Source of the DNA: an uncultured Alphaproteobacteria bacterium
GTDB taxonomy: Bacteria; Pseudomonadota; Alphaproteobacteria; GCA-2731375
Direction: 5' to 3'
Length of the DNA: 7,358 nucleotides
NCBI GenBank assembly: GCA_913049615.1
Contig: CAJWZI010000065.1
Location: 1-7,358 of the forward strand
Shown here: piece after piece, positions 1-6,000 of the stretch
Layout: every line of letters starts with the position of its first letter
Numbering within the stretch: position 1 is the stretch's first letter
Notes under the pieces: model-generated
Database searches by the model: none
Told to the model about the DNA's origin: nothing
The model's input: only the letters and a program-made list of their open reading frames with translations
Program-made: the position numbers and the translations under genes

Positions 1-568
1 GGGTAAAGGACCGCCGCCCGCGAAGGTGTCGGATTTCAAAGGCAAGCGGCTTAGGGCACTGGGCGGCATGGGCCGCGCTGCCAAGGCGATTGGCGCCGTG
101 CCGACTACGATGCCGGCCTCCGAGACCTACACGGCTCTGTCACGTGGTACGGTGGATGCTATCGGCTTCCCCTTCACCTATACTTTCAGCGCCTATAAGT
201 TGGACGAGGTCGCGGACTGGTACACAACCAACATGGTACTTGGCACGGTGAACTGCCCGATCGTTTTTAACACGAGTTCTTGGGCTAAGCTTCCCAAGCA
301 GTACCAGAAACTTATGAACGATCTGAAGGCTGGTGCGTCCAATGCCCAAAAAATTGCTTATTCCACAAAGGATAAAGAGAACCTGGCAAAATGGGCTGCC
401 AATCCGAAACTTGTGGGCGTCAAGATCGATGAGGCTGAGATGGCCGAGTTCCGGCGTATCGGTGGTCAGCCACTATGGAATGATTGGGTAAAAGAGAACG
501 CGAAGCACATTCCTGCTCAGGAACTTCTGGATCTCGTACTCAAGACAGCTAAAGAAGCAGCGAAGTAA
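1..568 (+). CDS. dctP: TRAP transporter solute-binding protein (DctP family), 3' part only
   Basis: Periplasmic binding protein that captures the substrate and delivers it to the DctQ/DctM membrane complex. The frame is open from base 2 (GKGPPPAKVSDFKGKRL...) to TAA at 566-568, so the gene begins left of the window. The GTG at 26 is an internal valine, not the start. About 188 C-terminal residues are visible, a little over half of the usual 320-350. Family marks are the KGKRLR segment, whose last Arg sits where DctP proteins carry the carboxylate-binding Arg, then AIGAVPTTMPASETYTALSRGTVDAIG (read in two parts: the GA-P-MP-E-Y-AL run and the RGTVDA motif), and a Lys-rich C-terminal helix. The signal peptide and N-terminal lobe are missing. 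The downstream dctQ and dctM genes confirm a TRAP operon. The substrate is unknown; binding of an organic acid is inferred from the family. Confidence 0.93.
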   Translation, partial: GKGPPPAKVSDFKGKRLRALGGMGRAAKAIGAVPTTMPASETYTALSRGTVDAIGFPFTYTFSAYKLDEVADWYTTNMVLGTVNCPIVFNTSSWAKLPKQYQKLMNDLKAGASNAQKIAYSTKDKENLAKWAANPKLVGVKIDEAEMAEFRRIGGQPLWNDWVKENAKHIPAQELLDLVLKTAKEAAK

Positions 569-583
569 AGGTTATTGTCAACG

Positions 584-615
584 CAAGGCCGCCGGTTTTA
601 CCGCCGGCGGTCTTG
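584..615 (+). terminator. Strong hairpin between dctP and dctQ (attenuator or mRNA-stabilising stem)
   Basis: Arms 584-595 (caaggccgccgg) and 604-615 (ccggcggtcttg) pair over 12 positions with a single G-U wobble, around an 8-nt loop (ttttaccg). It starts 15 bases after the dctP stop. No clean T-run follows (tgtcgcttgtcttt), so it is not a textbook terminator. In TRAP operons the binding protein is needed in excess over the membrane subunits, and a hairpin here would fit partial termination or protection of the dctP mRNA 3' end. The stem is seen directly; its function is inferred. Confidence 0.6.
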
Positions 616-667
616 TGTCGCTTGTCTTTGCGGGTTGGCTGCCCGTGCTTTGATTGGATGAATTCCT

Positions 668-1342
668 ATGTCAAATCAGGACATCGCTGCGCTCTCTCCG
701 GGAGCAAGGCTTCTGTCGAAAATTGACAGTTATTATTTTCAATTTGAAAAATTGTTAAATTTATTAGCCGGTATCGTCATTATGGGCCTGATGTTCCTGG
801 GTGTGGTTCAGGTCCTCGGACGAAAGGTCATAAATTTTCCAGTCCGCGGTTATGTCGACCTCGTCGAATTCGCCATGGTCGTCTTTGCCTTCCTCGCCAT
901 TTCCTATTGTCAGAAGCTCGGCGGTCACGTTCGCATGGAAATCATCATCGGCAGATTTAAGGGCCGGGCGCTTTGGTTTCTTGAATGCATCGGCATCCTG
1001 ATCGCGATGTATATCATCGCCGTGCTGATGTACTACAGCTACACGCACTTTCTCCGTTCTTTTGATTGTTCGTTTCCATTCTGTGTTGGTGACAGTTCGA
1101 TGGACATCGAGCTGCCGATCTGGCCGTCGAAGCTACTCGTTCCGTTCGCCTTCGCCATGTTGTTAGTGCGTTTCACTATCCAGTTGGTGGGATATTTTCG
1201 ACTTTTCCTTTATCCCGATGCGAATCCAATTGCTATTCCAATAATTGAATCGGTGGATGAGCAGGCCCAGCATGAGATCGATACCGGCCTAGCAGGAGAA
1301 GAAGAAAAAGTGGTGATTACGGGTGATGTGAGGGGCCAGTAG
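668..1342 (+). CDS. dctQ: TRAP transporter small permease subunit (DctQ family)
   Basis: Small integral membrane subunit of the TRAP transporter, which pairs with DctM in the inner membrane. The protein has 224 residues with four hydrophobic segments at about 33-51, 62-81, 103-124 and 153-175. Family marks are the Arg after segment 1 (VLGRKV), the Glu in segment 2 (DLVEFAMVVF) and the GGHVRME motif at 85-91 in the cytoplasmic loop. It is longer than the usual 160-190 residues because of a polar, Glu-rich C-terminal tail (about 180-224). The loop before segment 4 carries two cysteines, C134 and C139, predicted periplasmic. The ATG at 668 has only a weak upstream GGA (656-658). The first 35 codons are unusually AT-rich (about 718-768). 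Stop TAG at 1340-1342 directly abuts the dctM ATG. Confidence 0.92.
   Translation: MSNQDIAALSPGARLLSKIDSYYFQFEKLLNLLAGIVIMGLMFLGVVQVLGRKVINFPVRGYVDLVEFAMVVFAFLAISYCQKLGGHVRMEIIIGRFKGRALWFLECIGILIAMYIIAVLMYYSYTHFLRSFDCSFPFCVGDSSMDIELPIWPSKLLVPFAFAMLLVRFTIQLVGYFRLFLYPDANPIAIPIIESVDEQAQHEIDTGLAGEEEKVVITGDVRGQ
1331..1335 (+). promoter_or_regulatory. Ribosome binding site of dctM inside the end of dctQ
   Basis: AGGGG lies within the last codons of dctQ, 7 bases before the dctM ATG at 1343. With the dctQ stop directly adjacent to that ATG, this indicates translational coupling of the two membrane subunits and settles the dctM start. Confidence 0.7.
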
Positions 1343-2644
1343 ATGACTGAATTTGAAATTGGCTTGGCAGGCACCGGTGCCCTGCTGTTGATGGTATTTG
1401 CCGGCGTGCGGATCTATACCGTTGCCGCTATCGTTGGCGTGTTAGGTGTCGTTTATATCATTGGTTGGGACGCGGGCGCCGGCATCGGCGGCACCGTCCC
1501 GCATTCCAAATCGGTCAACTACGCCCTGAGTGTATTACCGATGTTTATCTTGATCGGCTTCATCGCCTACCATGCGGGATTGACCCACGCCCTTTTCCGC
1601 GCGGCGAAGGCTTGGGTCGGCTGGGTTCCGGGCGGCCTCGCAGTAGCCAGTGTCTTCGCCACTGCAGGGTTTGCAGCCGTTTCGGGCGCCAGTACGGCGA
1701 CGGCCGCGGTGTTCAGTCGTGTCGCGATCCCGCATATGCTTGATGCAGGTTACGACAGGAGGCTGGCAGCTGGTGTGGTCGCCGCGGGCGGCACCCTCGC
1801 TTCGTTGATACCGCCGAGCGCGATCTTGGTGATTTACGCTATCATTGTCGAAGAATCAGTTGGCACGTTGATCATGGCCGGCTTTGTGCCGGGCGTAGTC
1901 TCGGCGCTGGTCTACGCGGCTCTGATCATTGGCCAATGCAAGCTCAAGCCGGAACTCGGCAGGCCGATCCCTTCGCCGCCAATGAAAGAGAAACTCGCCA
2001 GTCTTCCCGGCACACTACCCATTATCGCCGTAGTCGCGATCATCTTCTATTCAATGTATTCTGGTACCGCGACGCCGACGGAAGCAGGCGCTCTTGGTGC
2101 GTTTGTCGTACTGATAATGGCCATTGTACGCGGCATGTCTTGGAAGAATTTGCGCTCCGCCTTGGAAGAGACTGCCAGGCTTACGGTGATGATTTTTGCG
2201 CTGATCTGGGGCATCTTGATATTCGTCCGATTCCTCGGCTATGCCGGACTGCCGCAGGCGTTTGCTGAATGGATCGTGACACTGCCGTTTCCGCCGATAA
2301 TTATCATGATCGGTATCCTGCTGGGTTATGCTGTGCTTGGCATGTTCATGGATGCGATCGGCATGCTGTTGCTGACCTTACCAGTGGTGTATCCGGCGGT
2401 CATTGCCCTGGGCTACGACCCGATCTGGTTTGGGATAATCGTCGTCAAAATGTGCGAAGTGTGCCTGATCACGCCGCCGGTTGGGCTCAATTGCTATGTG
2501 GTGGCCGCAGTTAGACCAGATATACCATTGGGGGATGTATTTCGAGGAATTGCGCCCTTTTTCGTCGCAGACGTGGTGACAGTCGGACTCTTTTTGGCCT
2601 TCCCGGGGATCATTCTCTGGCTGCCCAGTCTGATCAATCAGTAG
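1343..2644 (+). CDS. dctM: TRAP transporter large permease subunit (DctM family)
   Basis: Large membrane subunit that forms the transport pathway and drives uptake with an ion gradient (typically Na+ in studied TRAP systems). The 433-residue length is normal for the family. It is hydrophobic throughout, with about 11-12 membrane segments. Family marks in order: an LPMFILIG segment (65-72), VSGASTATAAVFSRVAIP (113-130), then HM-GYD, LIPPSAILVIY (155-165), AGFVPG (179-184), YSGTATPTEAGALGAF (239-254), GMFMDAIGMLLLTLPVVYP (333-351, two blocks) and KMCEVCLITPPVGLNCYVV (369-387). No motif is missing or broken. It is the last gene of the TRAP operon and converges on the AtuA-like unit, with a 14-bp gap to that unit's last stop. 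Confidence 0.95.
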   Translation: MTEFEIGLAGTGALLLMVFAGVRIYTVAAIVGVLGVVYIIGWDAGAGIGGTVPHSKSVNYALSVLPMFILIGFIAYHAGLTHALFRAAKAWVGWVPGGLAVASVFATAGFAAVSGASTATAAVFSRVAIPHMLDAGYDRRLAAGVVAAGGTLASLIPPSAILVIYAIIVEESVGTLIMAGFVPGVVSALVYAALIIGQCKLKPELGRPIPSPPMKEKLASLPGTLPIIAVVAIIFYSMYSGTATPTEAGALGAFVVLIMAIVRGMSWKNLRSALEETARLTVMIFALIWGILIFVRFLGYAGLPQAFAEWIVTLPFPPIIIMIGILLGYAVLGMFMDAIGMLLLTLPVVYPAVIALGYDPIWFGIIVVKMCEVCLITPPVGLNCYVVAAVRPDIPLGDVFRGIAPFFVADVVTVGLFLAFPGIILWLPSLINQ

Positions 2645-2657
2645 AACGACTGATCAG
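2630..2657. terminator. Possible bidirectional terminator hairpin between convergent units
   Basis: ctgatca at 2630-2636 and tgatcag at 2651-2657 are perfect inverted repeats. A competing stem pairs atcagt (2637-2642) with actgat (2649-2654) around a 6-nt loop. The site spans the dctM stop and the gap to the convergent minus-strand gene. On the plus strand a short TTTT follows at 2668-2671. The stems are short, so termination is only suggested. Confidence 0.35.
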
Positions 2658-2658
2658 C

Positions 2659-2979
2659 CTAGGGTAGTTTTATCGTCAAGGCCAGGATCATGGTGCTCCA
2701 GGACTTTCCGTGACCATCCAGATTTAGGGATTCATTGACGCCACCTTCCAAGGCCTGGTCCATGACGAAGTTCAGACCATGCAGATTGGGTAGCTCATAG
2801 CGTTTGATCAGTCCGCGCAGTATGCCGCCGAATTCTTGATGCAATCTCTCCGGTGTCACCTGTTGACGCAGGATCTCATAATGGGCTGGGTCGTATGCAA
2901 AGAGCGAAAGATTGGAGCGGTTGCCTTTGTCCCCGGAACGACCATGGGCAATTTCGCGCAGTTGAACATGCTGGCTCAT
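2659..2979 (-). CDS. Small AtuA C-terminal-domain-like protein (ferredoxin-fold type)
   Basis: A 106-residue protein resembling the C-terminal domain of longer AtuA/DUF1446 proteins. Recognisable marks are REIAHGRSGDKGNRSNLSLF (8-27, with the RSGDKG core at 14-19), RYELPNLHGLNFVMDQAL (60-77), the GG at 79-80, and D88 with GHGK (89-92) near the end. No signal peptide or membrane segment is seen. Its ATG overlaps the stop of the upstream AtuA-like gene by 4 bases (ATGA, 2976-2979), and no good Shine-Dalgarno precedes it, so translation probably depends on coupling. The partner AtuA protein ends where this domain would begin in fused relatives, so the two products probably form one complex. The biochemical role is not established to my knowledge. 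DUF4387, another small partner of DUF1446 proteins, fits the motifs less well. Confidence 0.8.
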   Translation of the reverse strand: MSQHVQLREIAHGRSGDKGNRSNLSLFAYDPAHYEILRQQVTPERLHQEFGGILRGLIKRYELPNLHGLNFVMDQALEGGVNESLNLDGHGKSWSTMILALTIKLP

Positions 2980-4349
2980 GCGGTCAGTAAATCCAGGCCC
3001 GGTTGCACTTCCTCCCGGTCAACAAAAGCGGAATAGGTGATTACCGAAGGGGTAATGTGGCCGCGGTAACCGCCACCAGCTGCGGGGCCGCAGCATAGCA
3101 GCGATTCAACCTCCCACAGTAGTAGCTCAGCCTCGCTTTCAGATGAGGCACGCGAGGCACAACGTAGGCGTACGTCTTGTGCGTCATTCGGGTAGTTGAC
3201 GGCGGATCCGTGCAAAGCCGAAACTCCGATAAGATCAATTCGTATTGGACCGTTGCTGTGATGCAGTGTTTCCATCCGCTCGGCGACGATCTTGCCGGCT
3301 AGCTGCGCCCGCTTCGCCGCGCCCGGTCCCGCGTAGGAGACCTCTGCCTCGGCCAGATAGCCCCCGTCAAATGCTACCGTCACCTTTAGCTGCTCCGGTC
3401 GCGGAGCGCCATCGGCCTGGTTCACGCGGATCCGGTCGTTACCATCGTCGGTCAAAGTGATTTGTGAGAAGTCTGCTGTTACGTCCGGGGTCACATAGGC
3501 AGCCGGATCGTGAACTTCGTACAGCAATTGTTCCTTTACGGTGCGTTGGCTGACTAAACCTCCGCTATTGGACAGTTTGGTGATTACGGCATCGCCATTT
3601 GCATCCACCTCAGCCAGCGGAAAGCCAACGTTTGCAAGGTTTGGCACTACCTTGTGGCCAGGATCGGCGAAATAGCCACCCGTTACCTGAGCCGAGCATT
3701 CCAGCAGATGGCCCACTGCCGTGCCAGCCCCTATGGTCTGCCAGTCCTGTAAATCCCATTCAAAATGGTGCGCCAAGGGTGCCAGGAACAGCGATGGATC
3801 GGCCACCCGGCCGGTGATGATTACATCTGCTCCCGCCTCAATCGCTGGTAGAATTGCGTCGATGCCTAGGTAGGCGTTTGCAGCCAACATCTGCCGGCCG
3901 GTTTCCGACAACTTGCAGGCAGGTTCCAGCAATGGCGTGTCCGGACCGACCAGACGGTTCACTTCGTCGCCGGTCACGGCGGCTATTTTTAGGCCCGTCA
4001 GGCCCAACTCAGCTGCAATTTCTGCTGTGCGCTGCGCCGCAGCTAGCGGGTTGGCAACGCCCATGTTTGTAACGATCCGTGTGCCAACAGCGTTGCACAG
4101 GGGCAGCACCGCCCGCATGCGCCGTTCCAATAGCGGGTTGTAACCCAATTCCGGATTGGCTCGGCGGTCGCGGTGACCGAAAGCTAGAGTGCGTTCGCCG
4201 ACGCATTCGAAGACGATCGCATCCAAATTACCGTGGCGGACGAGATCTACAGCCGGTTCCAGTCGGTCTGAGGAAAATCCAGCGCCGGTGCCGATGCGAA
4301 AAATATTATGCGTTCCCATGTGCCTAACATAGCACGGTCTTTTGAGCAT
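2976..4349 (-). CDS. AtuA-like protein (acyclic terpene utilisation AtuA / DUF1446 family)
   Basis: A 457-residue cytoplasmic protein covering the complete main AtuA domain. Seen in order: RIGTGAGFSSDRLEPAVDLV (18-37), FECVGERTLAF (47-57), GYNPLLERRM (69-78), VTNMGVANPLAAA (93-105), AAVTGDEV (123-130), NAYLGIDAI (158-166), ADVIITGRVADPSLFLAPL (174-192), GHLLECSAQVTGGYF (213-227), a VGFPLAEV segment (241-248), EQLLYEVHDPAAYVTPDV (273-290) and a final ITPSVITYSAFVDREEV. AtuA was named from the citronellol/geraniol degradation cluster of Pseudomonas, but its reaction is unclear and many relatives lie in other CoA-linked catabolic clusters, so terpene use should not be assumed. It is the first gene of a minus-strand pair with the 106-residue protein. 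The start at 4349 has a strong AAGGAG; a second ATG 10 codons in (4319) matches the family N-terminus better but has only a poorly spaced AGG. Confidence 0.9.
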   Translation of the reverse strand: MLKRPCYVRHMGTHNIFRIGTGAGFSSDRLEPAVDLVRHGNLDAIVFECVGERTLAFGHRDRRANPELGYNPLLERRMRAVLPLCNAVGTRIVTNMGVANPLAAAQRTAEIAAELGLTGLKIAAVTGDEVNRLVGPDTPLLEPACKLSETGRQMLAANAYLGIDAILPAIEAGADVIITGRVADPSLFLAPLAHHFEWDLQDWQTIGAGTAVGHLLECSAQVTGGYFADPGHKVVPNLANVGFPLAEVDANGDAVITKLSNSGGLVSQRTVKEQLLYEVHDPAAYVTPDVTADFSQITLTDDGNDRIRVNQADGAPRPEQLKVTVAFDGGYLAEAEVSYAGPGAAKRAQLAGKIVAERMETLHHSNGPIRIDLIGVSALHGSAVNYPNDAQDVRLRCASRASSESEAELLLWEVESLLCCGPAAGGGYRGHITPSVITYSAFVDREEVQPGLDLLTA

Positions 4350-4402
4350 GCACCCGCTCCTTGTGGTAGTTTGGGGGCTGTTTTTTCAAAATAGGATTTC
4401 CT
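4350..4402. promoter_or_regulatory. Divergent intergenic region between the AtuA-like unit and the CoA-transferase gene
   Basis: This 53-bp gap separates two divergent start codons. It holds AAGGAG for the minus-strand gene (4357-4362) and AGGA (4393-4396, 6 bases before ATG 4403) for the plus-strand gene, plus a T-run and A-rich stretch at 4381-4392. Promoters for both directions would have to lie here or reach into the coding regions. I could not pick out a convincing -35/-10 pair on either strand. Confidence 0.45.
4357..4362 (-). promoter_or_regulatory. Ribosome binding site supporting the AtuA-like start at 4349
   Basis: On the minus strand the bases read AAGGAG, followed by a 7-nt spacer (cgggtgc) and ATG at 4349-4347. 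This is the best Shine-Dalgarno in the window. It favours the longer protein, with 10 extra N-terminal residues (MLKRPCYVRH), over the downstream ATG at 4319. Confidence 0.75.
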
Positions 4403-5617
4403 ATGACAGATCCAATTACTGGCGGTGCCCTGGCTGGTTTTCGCATCGTGGATTTAACCCGTGTTTTGGGCGGGCCATTTTGCACACAGTTACTTTCTGA
4501 CCACGGAGCTGAGGTGATCAAGGTGGAGCCACCACAGGGAGACGAGGTGCGCGACTGGGGTCCACCATTCAAGGATGGGCTTTCAGCCTATTTTGCCGGC
4601 GTGAACCGAAATAAGCGATCCGTCGGCCTGGATCTGGGTACTGATCGGGGGCAGGAAGTGCTGTTCAAGTTGTTGGATGGCGCGGATGTCATGATTGATA
4701 ACTTCAAGGCGGGAAGCCTAGAGAAATGGGGCATCGGTTACGAAGACGTTCTATCCAAGAAATACCCGTCACTAATTTATTGCTCAATCACTGGTTTTGG
4801 GTCGGGTGGACCGTTTGGTGGCTTTCCCGGTTATGATGCGGTGGCCCAGGCGCTTTCGGGACAGATTTCCGTCAACGGCGCGCCAGAAAGCGGACCGACG
4901 CGGATCGGCGTACCGATTATTGATCTGGCCACGGGTCTGTATGCAGCAATTGGCATATTGCTGGCGGCGGAGGAGAGGCGTAAATCAGGTAAGGGGCAGC
5001 GAGTGGATACCGCCCTGTTTGATACTGGCGTGGCCTTGCTACACCCTCAGGCGGCGAATTATTTCATGTCCGGTAAGGCGCCCGTCCTGACCGGAAATTC
5101 TCATCCCAACATTTCACCCTACAGCCAGTATCCAACCAAACGAGGCCTACTTTTCCTGGCCATTGGCAACGACCGGCAATTCAGATTTCTGGCGGAAATT
5201 CTTGGTCATCCGGAATGGTCCAATGATCCGCGCTTCCTTCATAATCCTGAGCGCGTGGAAAACCGGAAGGACTTGGATGAGGCAATTACGCAGGCGCTAA
5301 GAGACCGGGCGGCGGAGGACGTCTCGTCGGATCTGCTAAAAAAGGGTGCACCGGCCGGGGCCGTTTTGACCATACCGGAGGTGGCCGAGCATGCTCATAC
5401 TAAGCATGCCAAAATGGTGGTGGAACTAGAGGGTTATCGCGGTACTGGTATCCCGATCAAGCTGGGCCGTACCCCGGGCTCCGTGCGCAGCACACCGCCT
5501 CATTACGGCAGTGACACACGTGATGTTCTTGCCTCATTGGGTTATGACCGAGGCCAGGTGGACGCGCTAATTTGTGACGAGATCGCTTTCACCGAGCGGG
5601 CTAAACCGCCAACTTAA
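4403..5617 (+). CDS. CaiB/BaiF family (class III) CoA-transferase
   Basis: Cytoplasmic enzyme that moves CoA from an acyl-CoA donor to a carboxylate acceptor, through a covalent Asp intermediate in studied family members. The 404-residue length is normal. N-terminal marks are LAGFRIVDLTRVLGGPFCTQ (10-29), then GAEVIKVEPP (35-44), an N-R-NKRSVGLDL run (68-78), ADVMIDNF (94-101) and a YCSITGFG motif with PGYD (126-145). By alignment from memory with formyl-CoA transferase Asp169 (GAALGDSNSG), the nucleophile is D174 in GVPIIDLATG, followed by the family AAEERRKSGKGQRVD segment. The small domain (about 225-330) contains FLAIGNDRQFRFL and WSNDPRF. The acceptor cannot be read from the sequence; an imported organic acid or a product of the neighbouring genes is possible. 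AGGA at 4393-4396 supports the start. The gene is divergent from the AtuA-like unit, an arrangement suggesting joint regulation. Confidence 0.94.
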   Translation: MTDPITGGALAGFRIVDLTRVLGGPFCTQLLSDHGAEVIKVEPPQGDEVRDWGPPFKDGLSAYFAGVNRNKRSVGLDLGTDRGQEVLFKLLDGADVMIDNFKAGSLEKWGIGYEDVLSKKYPSLIYCSITGFGSGGPFGGFPGYDAVAQALSGQISVNGAPESGPTRIGVPIIDLATGLYAAIGILLAAEERRKSGKGQRVDTALFDTGVALLHPQAANYFMSGKAPVLTGNSHPNISPYSQYPTKRGLLFLAIGNDRQFRFLAEILGHPEWSNDPRFLHNPERVENRKDLDEAITQALRDRAAEDVSSDLLKKGAPAGAVLTIPEVAEHAHTKHAKMVVELEGYRGTGIPIKLGRTPGSVRSTPPHYGSDTRDVLASLGYDRGQVDALICDEIAFTERAKPPT

Positions 5618-5841
5618 AGGTTTGTTCCAGCTGCCATCTTGAGCTTCGTCAGGCGTTGTAAATGGTCGCGGGCATCAAAGCACCCTTCTCTTTGGCCGTG
5701 ACCCATATGGACAGGCAGTGCAGATGCGACTGTGACCGTTAATGGCACCTCCAGCGCCAGAATTTCTGTTTCAGGCAATAGGCAAGTTACATCGTTACAT
5801 GCCTAATAATTCATGGGCACCGGTGCGTCGAGCCCATGTTC
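5614..5841 (-). pseudogene. Decayed fragment: C-terminal end of a redoxin / DsbD-N-domain-like protein
   Basis: One minus-strand frame reads like a real protein end although no gene is intact. From the stop TAA at 5614-5616 going upstream it encodes ...RLTKLKMAAGTNL-stop, preceded by VHMGHGQREG (around 5710-5683), LALEVPLTVTVASALP (5760-5713), then Y-stop-ACNDVTCLLPETE (5808-5764) and EHGLDAPVPMN (5841-5809). The YxACND-x-x-C-x-x-PE pattern matches the YQACND..CLPPE motif of DsbD N-terminal (DsbC/PF11412-like) domains, with its paired cysteines. The in-frame TAG at 5805-5803 sits exactly where Gln (CAG) is expected, one base change away. A second in-frame TAG is at 5871-5869, and nothing recognisable lies further upstream, so most of the gene is gone. 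TAG ends four other genes here, which argues against recoding. The match is from memory of the motif, not a search. Its stop overlaps the CoA-transferase stop on the other strand. Confidence 0.55.
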
Positions 5842-6000
5842 GTCCCTGTTCAGGGCACCATCAGAGTTCTACGCCTTACTCATTTCCTTTGTATGAAATA
5901 ATTCCTATCGGGGACTAACCCATCACGATTTTGCTTCAACGCTACTGGACCGATCGGTGGAGCTGGCATAGGTTGGCGGTAACAAATTCAGGAGAATACT
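5842..6000 (+). promoter_or_regulatory. Upstream region of the alcohol dehydrogenase gene
   Basis: No gene was found here on either strand. Notable content: an inverted repeat CCCTG-TT-CAGGG at 5844-5855, an AT-rich patch at about 5881-5908 (with taattc at 5899-5904 as a poor -10 candidate), and a perfect 10-bp palindrome accgatcggt at 5949-5958. That palindrome lies 42 bases before the start codon and could be an operator. Promoter calls are weak; the palindrome is exact. Confidence 0.35.
5990..5994 (+). promoter_or_regulatory. Ribosome binding site for the GTG start of the alcohol dehydrogenase
   Basis: AGGAG followed by a 6-nt spacer (aatact) and GTG at 6001. This decides the non-ATG start, which also gives the usual family N-terminus MKAYQITNWG. 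Confidence 0.8.

Noticed and set aside
26..28. GTG at 26 as the start of a short binding-protein gene
   Set aside because: The frame is open to the left edge with family-like sequence, and the protein lacks its N-terminal lobe and signal peptide, so the window edge cuts the gene.
3245..4327. Several plus-strand open frames of 70-80 codons opposite the AtuA-like gene
   Set aside because: They are Pro/Arg/Ser-rich out-of-frame readings of a strong, full-length AtuA-family gene on the other strand and show no motifs.
5786..5800. Direct repeat GTTACAT-C-GTTACAT
   Set aside because: It coincides with the codons of the CNDVT segment in the relic frame and has only two copies, so it is best explained as old coding sequence.
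5803..5805. TAG in the relic as a recoded (read-through or pyrrolysine) codon
   Set aside because: TAG ends dctQ, dctM, the small AtuA-like gene and dusA in the same window, and a second in-frame TAG plus loss of similarity lie upstream.
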